A stretch of DNA of 64,000 nucleotides from Algoriphagus resistens (lineage in GTDB: Bacteria > Bacteroidota > Bacteroidia > Cytophagales > Cyclobacteriaceae), in assembly GCF_001442615.1 (NCBI RefSeq), contig NZ_LMXN01000001.1:496001-560000 (forward strand), given 5' to 3'. Position 1 is the first letter of the stretch. Each line of letters opens with the position of its first letter. The translations under genes were made by a program, and so were the position numbers. Of this stretch, positions 35,656-44,697 are shown in pieces. A model generated the notes under the pieces. That model searched no databases. It saw nothing but the letters and a program-made list of their open reading frames with translations, and was not told the origin of the DNA.

Positions 35656-36779
35656 TGACAAAACCCATTTTGTTTGTCATAAACTCACTGCGTTTGGGTG
35701 GGGCTGAGAAAATATGTGTCGAACTGGCCAATGCATTTGTGCAACAGGGTATTCCGGTAGATCTGGTTGTATTGGAATTACGGGAAGCTGTTTTGCGGGA
35801 AAATCTGGACCCAAAAGTCAGATTGACCAATCTGGAGATAGGCCATGCTCGGCAAGCCTTTTTTTCCTTAAAGAAGCTGATCCAGGCAGGAGACTACACC
35901 CAGACGCTGGTTTTTACTTTTCAGTTAAGTGTAGTCCTGGTATTAATCCGAAAATTAAGTGGACTCAGATTTCGGATTATAGCCAGAGCAATTAATAATC
36001 TCACCGAGAAATTCAAGCACGAAAGATCCCTTTGGCATAAATATGCAAGCTACTTTTTAATCAGGCAGTTTTATTTTGATGTTGACCATATTATTGCTCA
36101 ATCCTCTGGCATGCACAGGGAATTGGAAAAACTGAGGGGGGGCAGGAAAACGGGTATTTCAACGATTTTTAATTTTCATCAAATCCGGCCCCTGAATAAC
36201 TTAATCGGAACTGCAAGCCTGGATGGGCTTCAGAGTCAAAATAAGTTGCTTTTTGTAGGAAAATTGAAATTGCAGAAGAATGTAAGTTTTTTGTTGAAAG
36301 TCGCAGGTGAACTGGCCAGGACCAGACAGGATTTTCACTTTACCATTGTAGGAGATGGGCCTGAAAAGGAATCCTTACTGCAATTAAGGGGAGAACTTGG
36401 GCTTGCGGACAACGTAACCCTGGTTGGAGCCCAAAAAGAGGTGGCACCTTTTTATGCCAAAACTTCCGTACTGGTTTTGGGTTCTTGGTATGAAGGTTTT
36501 CCAAATGTGCTGCTGGAAGCACTGGAATTTGGCATCCCTATAGTTAGTGTGAACTGTCCCAGCGGGCCTGAGGATATTATTATCAATGAGGTAAACGGGA
36601 AATTGGTCAATGGCTACGATGTCGGTGAATTTGCCAAGGCAGTAACTGAGACCTTGCACAGAAAATGGAATAAGGAGGTTATAAGGAGTACGTTGAAGAG
36701 ATTTTCAAAGGATACTGCTGTACAAAGCTACCTTGATCTGCTGACTGAAAAAAAAGACTCGGGTGCTGCTAAGACTTAA
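35652..36779 (+). CDS. Family 4 glycosyltransferase
   Basis: 375 residues, GT-B fold. N-terminal LRLGGAEKICVELANAF, donor domain LLFVGKLKLQKNVSFLLKVA, VGDGPEKESL and the EX7E motif in EGFPNVLLEALEFGIPIV, then PSGPEDII typical of GT4 members that transfer GlcNAc-like or galactose donors. The donor is not certain. Its ATG overlaps the Wzz-like stop by 4 bases. Confidence 0.92.
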   Translation: MMTKPILFVINSLRLGGAEKICVELANAFVQQGIPVDLVVLELREAVLRENLDPKVRLTNLEIGHARQAFFSLKKLIQAGDYTQTLVFTFQLSVVLVLIRKLSGLRFRIIARAINNLTEKFKHERSLWHKYASYFLIRQFYFDVDHIIAQSSGMHRELEKLRGGRKTGISTIFNFHQIRPLNNLIGTASLDGLQSQNKLLFVGKLKLQKNVSFLLKVAGELARTRQDFHFTIVGDGPEKESLLQLRGELGLADNVTLVGAQKEVAPFYAKTSVLVLGSWYEGFPNVLLEALEFGIPIVSVNCPSGPEDIIINEVNGKLVNGYDVGEFAKAVTETLHRKWNKEVIRSTLKRFSKDTAVQSYLDLLTEKKDSGAAKT

Positions 36780-38022
36780 AATAAAAACAGTTATCGACTG
36801 GCTCCTTATAGGGTATTTGGTGACGCTTATTTTTTTATATCCTTATGGTTTGCCATTGTTAGGCAAAAACAATCTACGTGTATCCGACCTTTTGGCCCTT
36901 CCGCTTATTTTTTTGTGCCTTGTGGTGTTGTCCAAAACAAAATGCATCAAAGATTATCCAGTATTGAATTCCTTTGTTCTTGCATTTATTGCCTTTGAGT
37001 TATGCTATCCGATTTTAGGCCTTTTCTCCGGTTATGAAGGGTTGGGTGCTATTTCCAATACGTTGAGAATGGCACTTATATGGTTGCCTTTTTTACTTTA
37101 TATCCATGTGTCAGAATCTGAAAAGGCGGATAGCCTGGATGGATTGTTAAACAATCTATTGAAGATCAGCATACTGATCAACCTGGTGTATGGGCTTATG
37201 CAGATCGCAAGCAGATTGGGGGTGGTCTCACCATCATTTTTGATCACCAAACACATGATCCCATTTGCAGTAGATGAGCATTTTCGTGTAACAGATGGCA
37301 TCAGGGCTTCCGGTTTTTTTGTGAATACGACAGGTTTGTCTGTCTTTGCAATTCTTACCATGACCTACTTTCTTGCTAGGTTCATTGGCAAGCAGAGGAG
37401 TTGGGATGCTTTGTTTATACTTGTGAGTTTTGTGACTGTGGTAATCACTACTTCCAGAGCCGCGGTCTTGACAGCCTGCCTCACCTTGTTTTTAGGCTGG
37501 ATATTCTTCGGGAAACGGCATAAAATTTATACCGGGCTGGTGTTTTTAAGTTTTGCCGTACTTGCTTTGGTTTTGATTGACCACTTTATTGGGCTGGATG
37601 TTCTATTTGGACGGTTTTTTAGACTGCTGGAAGGTGGGGCTTCTGACAAGTCATTTTCAGCGAGGTCGGGACGGATTTGGCCAAAGGTATTCCAGAAACT
37701 GGAACCCTATGAGTATGGTACTCTTGTGAATGCTGTCAGCAAAGTGGGATTGGTAGATTCCGGATATTTAACCTATTATGCGCAAGGTAAATGGCCGTTT
37801 ATAGTGGTGCTTGTACTTATGCTGGTCGGGAGTTTTATCAAGTCGGTTAATTTATTTATAAACAGGGATAACTGGGGTCTTTTCTTGGTGATGGGAACCG
37901 TAGTCTATTTAGGGTTTACGATGGTTGTTTTAAACCCTATACGTTCGCCATTTGCTATATTCTTTCTCTTGTTTGGTCTTTGGTTATCAGAAACATACGC
38001 AATCAGAAATGCGAAAAATTAA
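36763..38022 (+). CDS. O-antigen/exopolysaccharide polymerase-like membrane protein (Wzy)
   Basis: 419 residues with about 11 hydrophobic segments and a large periplasmic loop in the C-terminal third (about 285-335, RFFRLLEGGASDKSFSARSGRIWPK), the arrangement of Wzy/O-antigen ligase (Wzy_C) proteins. SARSGRIWP resembles the conserved loop segment of this family. It starts at a GTG overlapping the upstream gene by 17 bases. As the only clear polymerase here, it likely joins the repeat units in the periplasm. Confidence 0.82.
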   Translation: MLLRLKIKTVIDWLLIGYLVTLIFLYPYGLPLLGKNNLRVSDLLALPLIFLCLVVLSKTKCIKDYPVLNSFVLAFIAFELCYPILGLFSGYEGLGAISNTLRMALIWLPFLLYIHVSESEKADSLDGLLNNLLKISILINLVYGLMQIASRLGVVSPSFLITKHMIPFAVDEHFRVTDGIRASGFFVNTTGLSVFAILTMTYFLARFIGKQRSWDALFILVSFVTVVITTSRAAVLTACLTLFLGWIFFGKRHKIYTGLVFLSFAVLALVLIDHFIGLDVLFGRFFRLLEGGASDKSFSARSGRIWPKVFQKLEPYEYGTLVNAVSKVGLVDSGYLTYYAQGKWPFIVVLVLMLVGSFIKSVNLFINRDNWGLFLVMGTVVYLGFTMVVLNPIRSPFAIFFLLFGLWLSETYAIRNAKN

Positions 38023-39097
38023 AATTCTGTTCCTTGTTTCCACCTTGGAGCGAAAAGGTCCTACCAACCAGCTTTATTACCTCATCAAATACATGGATCC
38101 CAGGCAATTTGAGGCAAAGGTTATAACCCTTTCCAAAGAGCCTGAAAATTCAATGTTGGAACATTTCACTTCACTTGGGGTGGCTGTTTCATCCCTTAAT
38201 TCTGGAAGGCTTAAAGGGCTCTTATTAAATAAAAGCGCAATTGATAGAATTGTGAAGGCGTATTCTCCGGATATCCTGCAATCTATGGGGCTGCGATCGG
38301 ATGGGTACCTTACCCGGTATCAACAAAGCATACCCTGCATTACGACTTCCAGAAACTTCCCTAGGATAGATTATCCCAAAAAATACGGGAAAACCAAGGG
38401 AGGGATGATGGCAAGACAGCATTTACAATACTTTAAAAAACTACAGGTTGTATCATGCTCTTACGCAATAGCTAAGCAGCTCAGCACGGTAGGGGTTGAT
38501 TCAGTGGTAATCCAAAATGGAATAGACCTGGATGTTTTCAAGCCGGTACCCAATAAGATTCAAAAAAGAGCTGAATTGGACCTACCGGCTTCAGCCCGGA
38601 TTTTCGTAGTGGTCGGGAGCCTTATTGAAAGAAAAAATGTAAGGATGATCGTGGATGCATTTACGGTTGACCCTACCGATGCACTGCTGTTGATCATCGG
38701 TGACGGTCCAGATCGCGAAGATTTGAAACATGCAGCAGAAGGTAAGAATATTAGATTTTTGGGGGAAATATCCAATGTGCTGGATTATTTACAATGTGCT
38801 GATATTATGATTTCAGCCTCTCTGGCTGAGGGATTGCCCAACTCTGTTCTTGAAGGGCTGGCTTGTGGACTATCTATGATTTTATCTGATATAGAACCGC
38901 ATAGGGAAATCATACAAGGCTCAAAATTAGAAGGTTGCCTTTTTCAGACTAAAAAGCAATTAGTTGATTTAATTGATGAATCCATAAATTCATATGATCA
39001 ACCTATTTCCTCAAGGGAAAGTCTTTCTTTAATAGAAAGATTCAGTGCAAAAAAAATGTCCCAAAACTACCAGGAACTTTACCTATCTAAGTTATGA
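38009..39097 (+). CDS. Family 4 glycosyltransferase
   Basis: 362 residues from ATG 38009; an upstream in-frame ATG at 37952 would add 19 residues lying within the polymerase gene and is less likely. GT-B features: VSTLERKGPTNQLYYLIKYM at the N-terminus, FVVVGSLIERKNVRMIVDAF, LIIGDGPDREDL, and EGLPNSVLEGLACGLSMILSD with the EX7E pair. It overlaps the polymerase gene by 14 bases and the next gene by 4. Confidence 0.9.
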   Translation: MRKIKILFLVSTLERKGPTNQLYYLIKYMDPRQFEAKVITLSKEPENSMLEHFTSLGVAVSSLNSGRLKGLLLNKSAIDRIVKAYSPDILQSMGLRSDGYLTRYQQSIPCITTSRNFPRIDYPKKYGKTKGGMMARQHLQYFKKLQVVSCSYAIAKQLSTVGVDSVVIQNGIDLDVFKPVPNKIQKRAELDLPASARIFVVVGSLIERKNVRMIVDAFTVDPTDALLLIIGDGPDREDLKHAAEGKNIRFLGEISNVLDYLQCADIMISASLAEGLPNSVLEGLACGLSMILSDIEPHREIIQGSKLEGCLFQTKKQLVDLIDESINSYDQPISSRESLSLIERFSAKKMSQNYQELYLSKL

Positions 39098-40377
39098 GTA
39101 CGCAATTTAGTGCTTGGGAAAGATTATTGGCCAGATCCCTTAGTGCATTTCCACAAGCTAAAAATAAAATAAAAAAAGTCTACCAACGGATAAACTACAC
39201 CATTCATAAAAAAGGGTATAGGTATAGATCGGATTACCAAGTGAATGAACTAGCAGAAAACCAGGGGGAGACATTTTTTGGATACTACGATAAATCTCCC
39301 GAATCCAAGGATGGGAATTTTATTCTATATCACTACTCTGAGTATTCTACCAAGAAAATCCCCTCTTCCTCACACCCAATAGAAGTGAGGCTGTGGGATA
39401 TTACGAAAGGAGCTTGCGTTTATAAAAGAAAGGTTAAGAGTTACAATTGGCAGCAAGGGGCCAGACTTCAGTGGCTTTCGGCAACTAAGTTTATATTTAA
39501 TGACTTTTCCGCTGAAGCGGGGTATCATGCAATAGTGGTGGACTACTCTTTAGGAGATTTTTCTGAGACAACCATAGAATTGCCTGTGTACGATTGCTAT
39601 AATGACGACTATGCGTTAAGTCTTGATTTTCCAAAACTCCATGAGCTGAGGCCCGATTACGGATATAGAAATCACGGTGGCCAATCGGGAGATGCCCATC
39701 TGATGAAAAAAGAAGGGATTTATAGAGTGGATTTTGGTACTAAAACTTATCAGACCATACTAAACCTTTCTGATTTAAGTAAAGATGAATTTAATAGTTC
39801 CTCTTTTGAGTTGAAATCAGTTTCTTTGGGGGCGCAAAAAATCAATCATATAATGATTTCCCCTGATGGGGCCAGGTTCGTATTCTTACATAGGCTGTAT
39901 ATCAATGGTAGAAGATTTGACCGGCTGTTTGTAGCGGATCAATATGGTGACAACGTAAAGTTGGTAGCGGATGATCAAATGGTGAGTCATTATAGCTGGA
40001 TAGATAGTGAACAGTTGGTTGTCTACATGAGGGTTTTGGGAGAGGGGGACAGGTATTATATTGTTCATGTAGTCACTGGAGAGGTATTTCCTTTGGGGGA
40101 GACCGTTCAGAGGTATGGTGATGGGCACCCAAGTACACTAGGTGAAATGATGATCACGGATACCTATCCAAATAAAGGAAGAATGAAGGAATTACTTTTA
40201 TATAATCTAAATCAGGACATGTTGGTAAGTTTAGGGGAGTTTTTCGAGAGTTTAGAGTTCTACGGGGAAACCCGTTGCGATCTTCACCCGAGATTTTCAC
40301 GCGATGGCAAAAAAATATATTTCGATTCTGTACACAGCGGTAGCCGAAAACTACATTGGATAAATCTGTATGGATAA
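39094..40377 (+). CDS. Beta-propeller-like cytoplasmic protein of polysaccharide clusters, hypothetical
   Basis: 427 residues, no signal peptide. A basic N-terminal 45 residues is followed by repeated strand patterns of TolB/WD-like type: FFGYYDKSPESKDGNFILYH, HIMISPDGARFVFLHRL and HPRFSRDGKKIYFDS. About four to six blades can be guessed. Proteins of this layout recur in bacterial polysaccharide loci without a proven role, and some databases label them glycosyltransferase. It is translationally coupled (ATGA, and 8-base overlap) to transferases on both sides, which argues for a real role in the same pathway. Confidence 0.7.
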   Translation: MSTQFSAWERLLARSLSAFPQAKNKIKKVYQRINYTIHKKGYRYRSDYQVNELAENQGETFFGYYDKSPESKDGNFILYHYSEYSTKKIPSSSHPIEVRLWDITKGACVYKRKVKSYNWQQGARLQWLSATKFIFNDFSAEAGYHAIVVDYSLGDFSETTIELPVYDCYNDDYALSLDFPKLHELRPDYGYRNHGGQSGDAHLMKKEGIYRVDFGTKTYQTILNLSDLSKDEFNSSSFELKSVSLGAQKINHIMISPDGARFVFLHRLYINGRRFDRLFVADQYGDNVKLVADDQMVSHYSWIDSEQLVVYMRVLGEGDRYYIVHVVTGEVFPLGETVQRYGDGHPSTLGEMMITDTYPNKGRMKELLLYNLNQDMLVSLGEFFESLEFYGETRCDLHPRFSRDGKKIYFDSVHSGSRKLHWINLYG

Positions 40378-41179
40378 GTTTTCATGCCTAATGTCTTTTT
40401 ATAAAAAAGACAGTCCATCACATTTAGACCAGGCATTTGAAAGCTTGAGAGGACAAACCTTAGCCGCTGAAGAGATTATTTTGATTCAGGATGGGCAGGT
40501 AGGAAAAGAATTGGAGCAAATTGTGGAAAAATGGACCAGACTACTACCTATTCGATTATACGTCAATAAAGAAAATATAGGCTTGGGGCTGAGCTTAAAA
40601 AGGGGATTGGAGTTATGCTCATTTGAAATTGTTGCCAGAATGGATTCGGATGATATCTGTCATCCAAACAGATTTGAACACCAATTTAAATTTCTTAGTG
40701 CGCAACCCAACATATCTGTTGTAGGAAGTTGGATTGCCGAATTTTCGGATTCCATTGAGGAGATTTCCAACTATAGGAAATTGCCTTCCGAACCGCATGA
40801 ACTCTTTTATTTCGCAAAGAAACGTTGTCCCTTGAACCATCCTACGGTCATGTATCGGAAATCTGACATCAATAACGTGGGAAGTTACTTTAATTTCAGA
40901 TTCCAGCAAGATTATCACCTGTGGGGCAGATTATTGAATTCTGGATATAAAATAGCCAATATTCCTGAATCTCTGGTTTATATGCGGGTCGATGAACGGC
41001 TCTTTAATAGAAGGGGAGGGTTACGTTATTTTCAGATAGAGACACAGGTCCAAAAAACATTTCTGGATATCGGATTTATAAACAAATTAGAATTCGTACG
41101 GAATTATATTATCAGGGGGAGCATCCGGCTAGTGCCAAATTCCCTGCGTAAAATTTTCTATGAAACCTTTCTACGTTAA
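40370..41179 (+). CDS. Family 2 glycosyltransferase
   Basis: 269 residues, GT-A fold. Start FSCLMSFYKKDSPSHLDQAF, DGQVGKELE, and the metal-binding motif RMDSDDICHPNRFEHQ. KRCPLNHPTVMYRKSD is typical of the GT2 subgroup that includes O-antigen galactosyltransferases. It is the last plus-strand gene before the convergent lyase gene, whose stop is only 5 bases away. Confidence 0.9.
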   Translation: MDKFSCLMSFYKKDSPSHLDQAFESLRGQTLAAEEIILIQDGQVGKELEQIVEKWTRLLPIRLYVNKENIGLGLSLKRGLELCSFEIVARMDSDDICHPNRFEHQFKFLSAQPNISVVGSWIAEFSDSIEEISNYRKLPSEPHELFYFAKKRCPLNHPTVMYRKSDINNVGSYFNFRFQQDYHLWGRLLNSGYKIANIPESLVYMRVDERLFNRRGGLRYFQIETQVQKTFLDIGFINKLEFVRNYIIRGSIRLVPNSLRKIFYETFLR

Positions 41180-41184
41180 GGGGA

Positions 41185-42588
41185 TCAGTTGCTGTTGATG
41201 AGCTTTAGTATCCTGTCAAACAATGATTCGGACTGGTCTTTCTGATTGAGCAATTCCTCAAGATATACTTCCAAATAGGTATAGTGGGAATGGGTTGATT
41301 GCGTACTGGAATCCTTGGGGTCGTTGGGATCAAGACCATTGCGGAGTTCCCAACTATCAGGAATTCCATCTGAATCGGAATCTGTAGGAAGTTCAGCAGT
41401 GGGAAGAGTAGGCCATCCTCCCACATCGACCTGACTGTCGATTATCCCATTTTGGCCATAGGTAGCTGTCTGGTCTTTGACCTCCCGGACGATTCGTTCA
41501 TCGATGGGATCACGCTGTAGACTGGCACCCACTCCTTCCAAAACCCTGGTAAAAGCTACTTCTGCGGATTCAGGTTTTGTGTCCTGAAGAGAATAAGGTT
41601 TAGTGATTTTGAGCTTCGACAGATCACTGCCCCGAATTGGCCCTTTCCAGTTTCCTCCGTACCAATTGTCCGATGTGCCAGGAGAATCACCATAAATAAA
41701 ATTTCCCGATATATAAAACTTCCCCTGGGGCTCCATTATTCTAAGCATCCTGAACCGCTGTTCTTCCTGGGTTGCAGGTCCGTATTTGTAGTAATTATTC
41801 ACCAGATTATGAAAGCCGCCTTCACCTCCATAGGAGGAGTAATTTACCCAGTTATAAAGCACATTGTTCCGAAATTCCACGATTTCCTCATTGGGCTTTT
41901 TATGGTACCTGGATCCATTGAACCGGGGAAGTCTTGCAAATAAATGAGCCATGAGATTATGATGGAAAGTTGCTTTTTTACCGCCCCATATGCCTCCATA
42001 GCCGTGTGCTCTTCCTGAGGAATGGTAAGAATGATGCAGGCCTTCTGAGATAATCGACCACTGTAAGGTAAAATTTTCATTATCGTAAAATGATGCCACT
42101 TCATCATTTCCCCAGCTAAACGAACAGTGATCGATGATGATATTCTTCCTTTTTACCCCCGTAATAGCGTCGACCTCTTTTTTTGCTGTATCTCCGACCC
42201 TTACTCTGATATACCGGATTATTAAATTGTCCGCATCCAGTTTCACGGGGTGATTTTGAATAGTTATACCGCCTCCGGGCGCAGAATGCCCAGCAATCGT
42301 GAGGTCCCCGTTTTTTATTGTCAAGGGGCTTTCCAGGGGTATATTCCCGGAGACAGTAAAGATTATCGTCCGTTTTCCAGAAGTATCGATAGCCTCTCTT
42401 AAGCTTCCCGGTCCACTGTCGTTTAAGTTTGTTACCAAGAGCACTGCCCCCCCGCGCCCTCCGGTAGTATGTTTGCCAAAACCTTCAGCAGTAGGAAATG
42501 CAATCGGTTGGTCTTGGAAAGCAAATACCCTGAGGGGCAAAAGCATTAAAAAGACAAGAATTTTCATTTTAAGAAGAAAGTTAAACAT
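41185..42588 (-). CDS. Pectate-lyase-like secreted polysaccharide lyase
   Basis: 467 residues, with a signal peptide (MKILVFLMLLPLRVFAFQ; an alternative ATG is 21 bases inside, at 42567). The mature start AFPTAEGFGKHTTGGRGG, then VTNLNDSGPGSLREAI, IIIDHCSFSWGNDE and FHHNLMAHLFARLPR are the PL1/pectate lyase beta-helix pattern, including the RxPR-type segment near the substrate cleft. The C-terminal DSDSDGIPDSWELRNGLDPN is a calcium-binding thrombospondin-3-like motif. It cleaves uronate-containing polymers by beta-elimination. It is encoded against the biosynthesis genes and may trim or release the cluster's own polymer (inference). Confidence 0.85.
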   Translation of the reverse strand: MFNFLLKMKILVFLMLLPLRVFAFQDQPIAFPTAEGFGKHTTGGRGGAVLLVTNLNDSGPGSLREAIDTSGKRTIIFTVSGNIPLESPLTIKNGDLTIAGHSAPGGGITIQNHPVKLDADNLIIRYIRVRVGDTAKKEVDAITGVKRKNIIIDHCSFSWGNDEVASFYDNENFTLQWSIISEGLHHSYHSSGRAHGYGGIWGGKKATFHHNLMAHLFARLPRFNGSRYHKKPNEEIVEFRNNVLYNWVNYSSYGGEGGFHNLVNNYYKYGPATQEEQRFRMLRIMEPQGKFYISGNFIYGDSPGTSDNWYGGNWKGPIRGSDLSKLKITKPYSLQDTKPESAEVAFTRVLEGVGASLQRDPIDERIVREVKDQTATYGQNGIIDSQVDVGGWPTLPTAELPTDSDSDGIPDSWELRNGLDPNDPKDSSTQSTHSHYTYLEVYLEELLNQKDQSESLFDRILKLINSN

Positions 42589-42814
42589 TGAACTTAATAT
42601 AAGAATTAATAACGAATTTTATAAGAGAAGTTCCTGTAAATATAACAGTTAAGAGGGTCGACTTCAAACTATATAGTTATTCAAAAATTTTACACCTTTG
42701 TCATCAGTTTAGGTTGGCTCGGTTCAAAAATCTCACCATTATTTTCAACAACAGATAGGGAAAACAAGAAAAGATATAGCGAATGGGTACAGAAAATAGA
42801 AGTGTTGGTTGGAA

Positions 42815-44539
42815 ATGAACAATAAATTAAGGGTTAAGATAGAAGTGCGGACAGTCTTGTTTTTCTTGCTGATTTTTATTTTCCAGCAATCAGGAAGCTT
42901 CGCGCAACAGTTAAACGCTGACCTGCCTATACTTGAGCAATACTTGCGCCGTCAACAACTTCATGGAAAATTCGATTCTGCTATTTCCTTTCAGCTTAGA
43001 CCCATCAGATTTGATGGAAGGGATTCCTCGGCTGCTTCGATGGTCGTTTCGGCTTACCTGACTGGTAAGACAAACCTGCCCAATCCTAAGGTCAGGTTCA
43101 ATCTGCTGCCAATTCTATCTTCTTCTGAGTATAATGGAAAAAGGCCTTATGGTTGGGGGAACAAAGGTTTAGTTCCAAATGTAGGGTTTCAGACCTACCT
43201 GAGTACAGGTTTTTATGCGAGATTCCATTTTCTGGAAGTTCAATTTCAGCCAGAGTATGCCTATTCACAAAACAAAGCCTTTAGAGGTTTTTCTGATGAT
43301 TTTCCCAGCAATGTTATCAGAGCAAGGTTTTTCTATTGGAATAACGGGGATAATCCAGAACGTTTTGGGGATGGCCCTACTTCAAGGGTTTGGTGGGGGC
43401 AATCAAGTGTAAATCTACTTGCCGGTCCAATTGCACTTGGGATTTCCACGCAAAATATATGGTGGGGGCCAGGTCAATTTAATTCGCTGACTTTTAGTGA
43501 TAATGCAGAAGGTTTTCCCCACCTTTCCTTACATACAAGGAGACCAGTCAAAACATTTATTGGGAATTTTGAAGGTCAGGTAATCATGGGGCAGCTTGAA
43601 AATAGCGGACTTTCTCCTTCCCAGAACAATGAGCTAAATGAAGCCTACTTTGCAAATTTTGATGGGGACTGGAGGTATTTAAATGGACTATCCATTACCT
43701 ATAACCCTGCTTTTCTGCCCAATTTGTTTCTTGGGTTTAATCGAACCTTCCAGCAATACAACAAATATCGGGTGAAAACATTTGAAGGGTATTTCCCAAT
43801 ATTTGAAGGCTTCCAAAAAGAAAAGTTTTTCTCGAATGGAAACTCAGTAGAATATGACAATAATGGTCAGGATCAGCAGGTGACAATTTCATTTCGATAC
43901 CTTGTCCCCAAAGCTAAATTTGAAATTTATACTGAATTTGGTAGAAGGGACCATGCCTACAATTGGCGTGATTACATACTTAGCCCGGAACATGCCAGGG
44001 CATATCTGATGGGGTTCCAGAAGTTATTTGCTACTGGTAAAGCTGGTACTTTTATCCAACTGAGAGGTGAGATTACCCACCAGCAAGAGTCCAATAACAG
44101 GTACATTAGATATTTAGGATTAACAGGAAACCAAACGTGGCACACCCATGGTAAGGCTAGGGGATTTGTGAATTATGGAGAGACTTTAGGGGTGGGGAGT
44201 GGGGTAGGTTCAAATGTTCAAACGCTGGAAATAGCCAAAGTGTCAGGAATGAACAAAAGAGGGATTTTATTGGAAAGACTGGAAAACAATCAAGATTTCT
44301 TTTATCGTGCCTTTGGGCAAACCGAGGGTAGGAGACCCTGGATAGACCTAAGCCTAGGGCTACTTTGGGATCAGCAATGGAATAACCTTATCCTTAGTGG
44401 TAAAGCCCAGCTTATCAAAAGCTATAACTACCAATGGCAACAAAGCGACGAAAGTACGTCTGAATTTCCCAAGGGGTATAACCCTTTCGCGTTTTACGGA
44501 AATCTTAATTTAATATACAGAATTGGCGGGGCTAACTAA
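42815..44539 (+). CDS. Wzi-like capsule assembly outer-membrane protein
   Basis: 574 residues from ATG 42815 (a TTG two codons upstream is less likely). A signal peptide with hydrophobic core VLFFLLIFIFQQSGSFAQ is followed by a long region with alternating aromatic/polar residues typical of a beta-barrel. GNKGLVPNVGFQTYLSTGFY, WWGQSSVNLLAGPIALGIS and NLIYRIG are typical of the capsule assembly Wzi family (PF14052). In E. coli, Wzi holds capsule at the surface. It precedes the second operon head, with 236 bases of regulatory sequence after it. Confidence 0.85.
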   Translation: MNNKLRVKIEVRTVLFFLLIFIFQQSGSFAQQLNADLPILEQYLRRQQLHGKFDSAISFQLRPIRFDGRDSSAASMVVSAYLTGKTNLPNPKVRFNLLPILSSSEYNGKRPYGWGNKGLVPNVGFQTYLSTGFYARFHFLEVQFQPEYAYSQNKAFRGFSDDFPSNVIRARFFYWNNGDNPERFGDGPTSRVWWGQSSVNLLAGPIALGISTQNIWWGPGQFNSLTFSDNAEGFPHLSLHTRRPVKTFIGNFEGQVIMGQLENSGLSPSQNNELNEAYFANFDGDWRYLNGLSITYNPAFLPNLFLGFNRTFQQYNKYRVKTFEGYFPIFEGFQKEKFFSNGNSVEYDNNGQDQQVTISFRYLVPKAKFEIYTEFGRRDHAYNWRDYILSPEHARAYLMGFQKLFATGKAGTFIQLRGEITHQQESNNRYIRYLGLTGNQTWHTHGKARGFVNYGETLGVGSGVGSNVQTLEIAKVSGMNKRGILLERLENNQDFFYRAFGQTEGRRPWIDLSLGLLWDQQWNNLILSGKAQLIKSYNYQWQQSDESTSEFPKGYNPFAFYGNLNLIYRIGGAN

Positions 44540-44568
44540 TTAAGGGTTTTAATTCACTCAAATTCTGT

Positions 44569-44624
44569 TAGTTTTGCGCTCTATTTCAAATGAGTACCAA
44601 AGTTACTCATTTGAAATAGAGCGC
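44569..44624 (+). promoter_or_regulatory. -7 box and 49-bp perfect palindrome containing the operator-like dyad (copy 2)
   Basis: TAGTTTTG at 44569-44576 matches TAnnTTTG. It touches a palindrome with two exact 21-bp arms (44576-44596 and 44604-44624) around CCAAAGT. The centre, 44591-44609, is TGAGTACCAAAGTTACTCA, the same dyad as at 12635-12653 with AAA in place of TTT. On the minus strand it contains TAACTTTG, also a -7-like box. No T tract follows, so it is not a standard terminator. It probably controls the operon starting at 44776, about 150 bases downstream. Confidence 0.6.
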
Positions 44625-44697
44625 ACTGGGTGTCGGGCTTATTTTAAGGATGGGGCAAGAGTGTAATACTTTTCCCATGGATACTGCTAAGTTCTGG

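Noticed and set aside
44576..44624. The 49-bp palindrome read as a terminator of the Wzi gene
   Set aside because: No T tract follows, and its centre matches the dyad at 12635-12653, so a regulatory role is more likely. Terminator use is not excluded.
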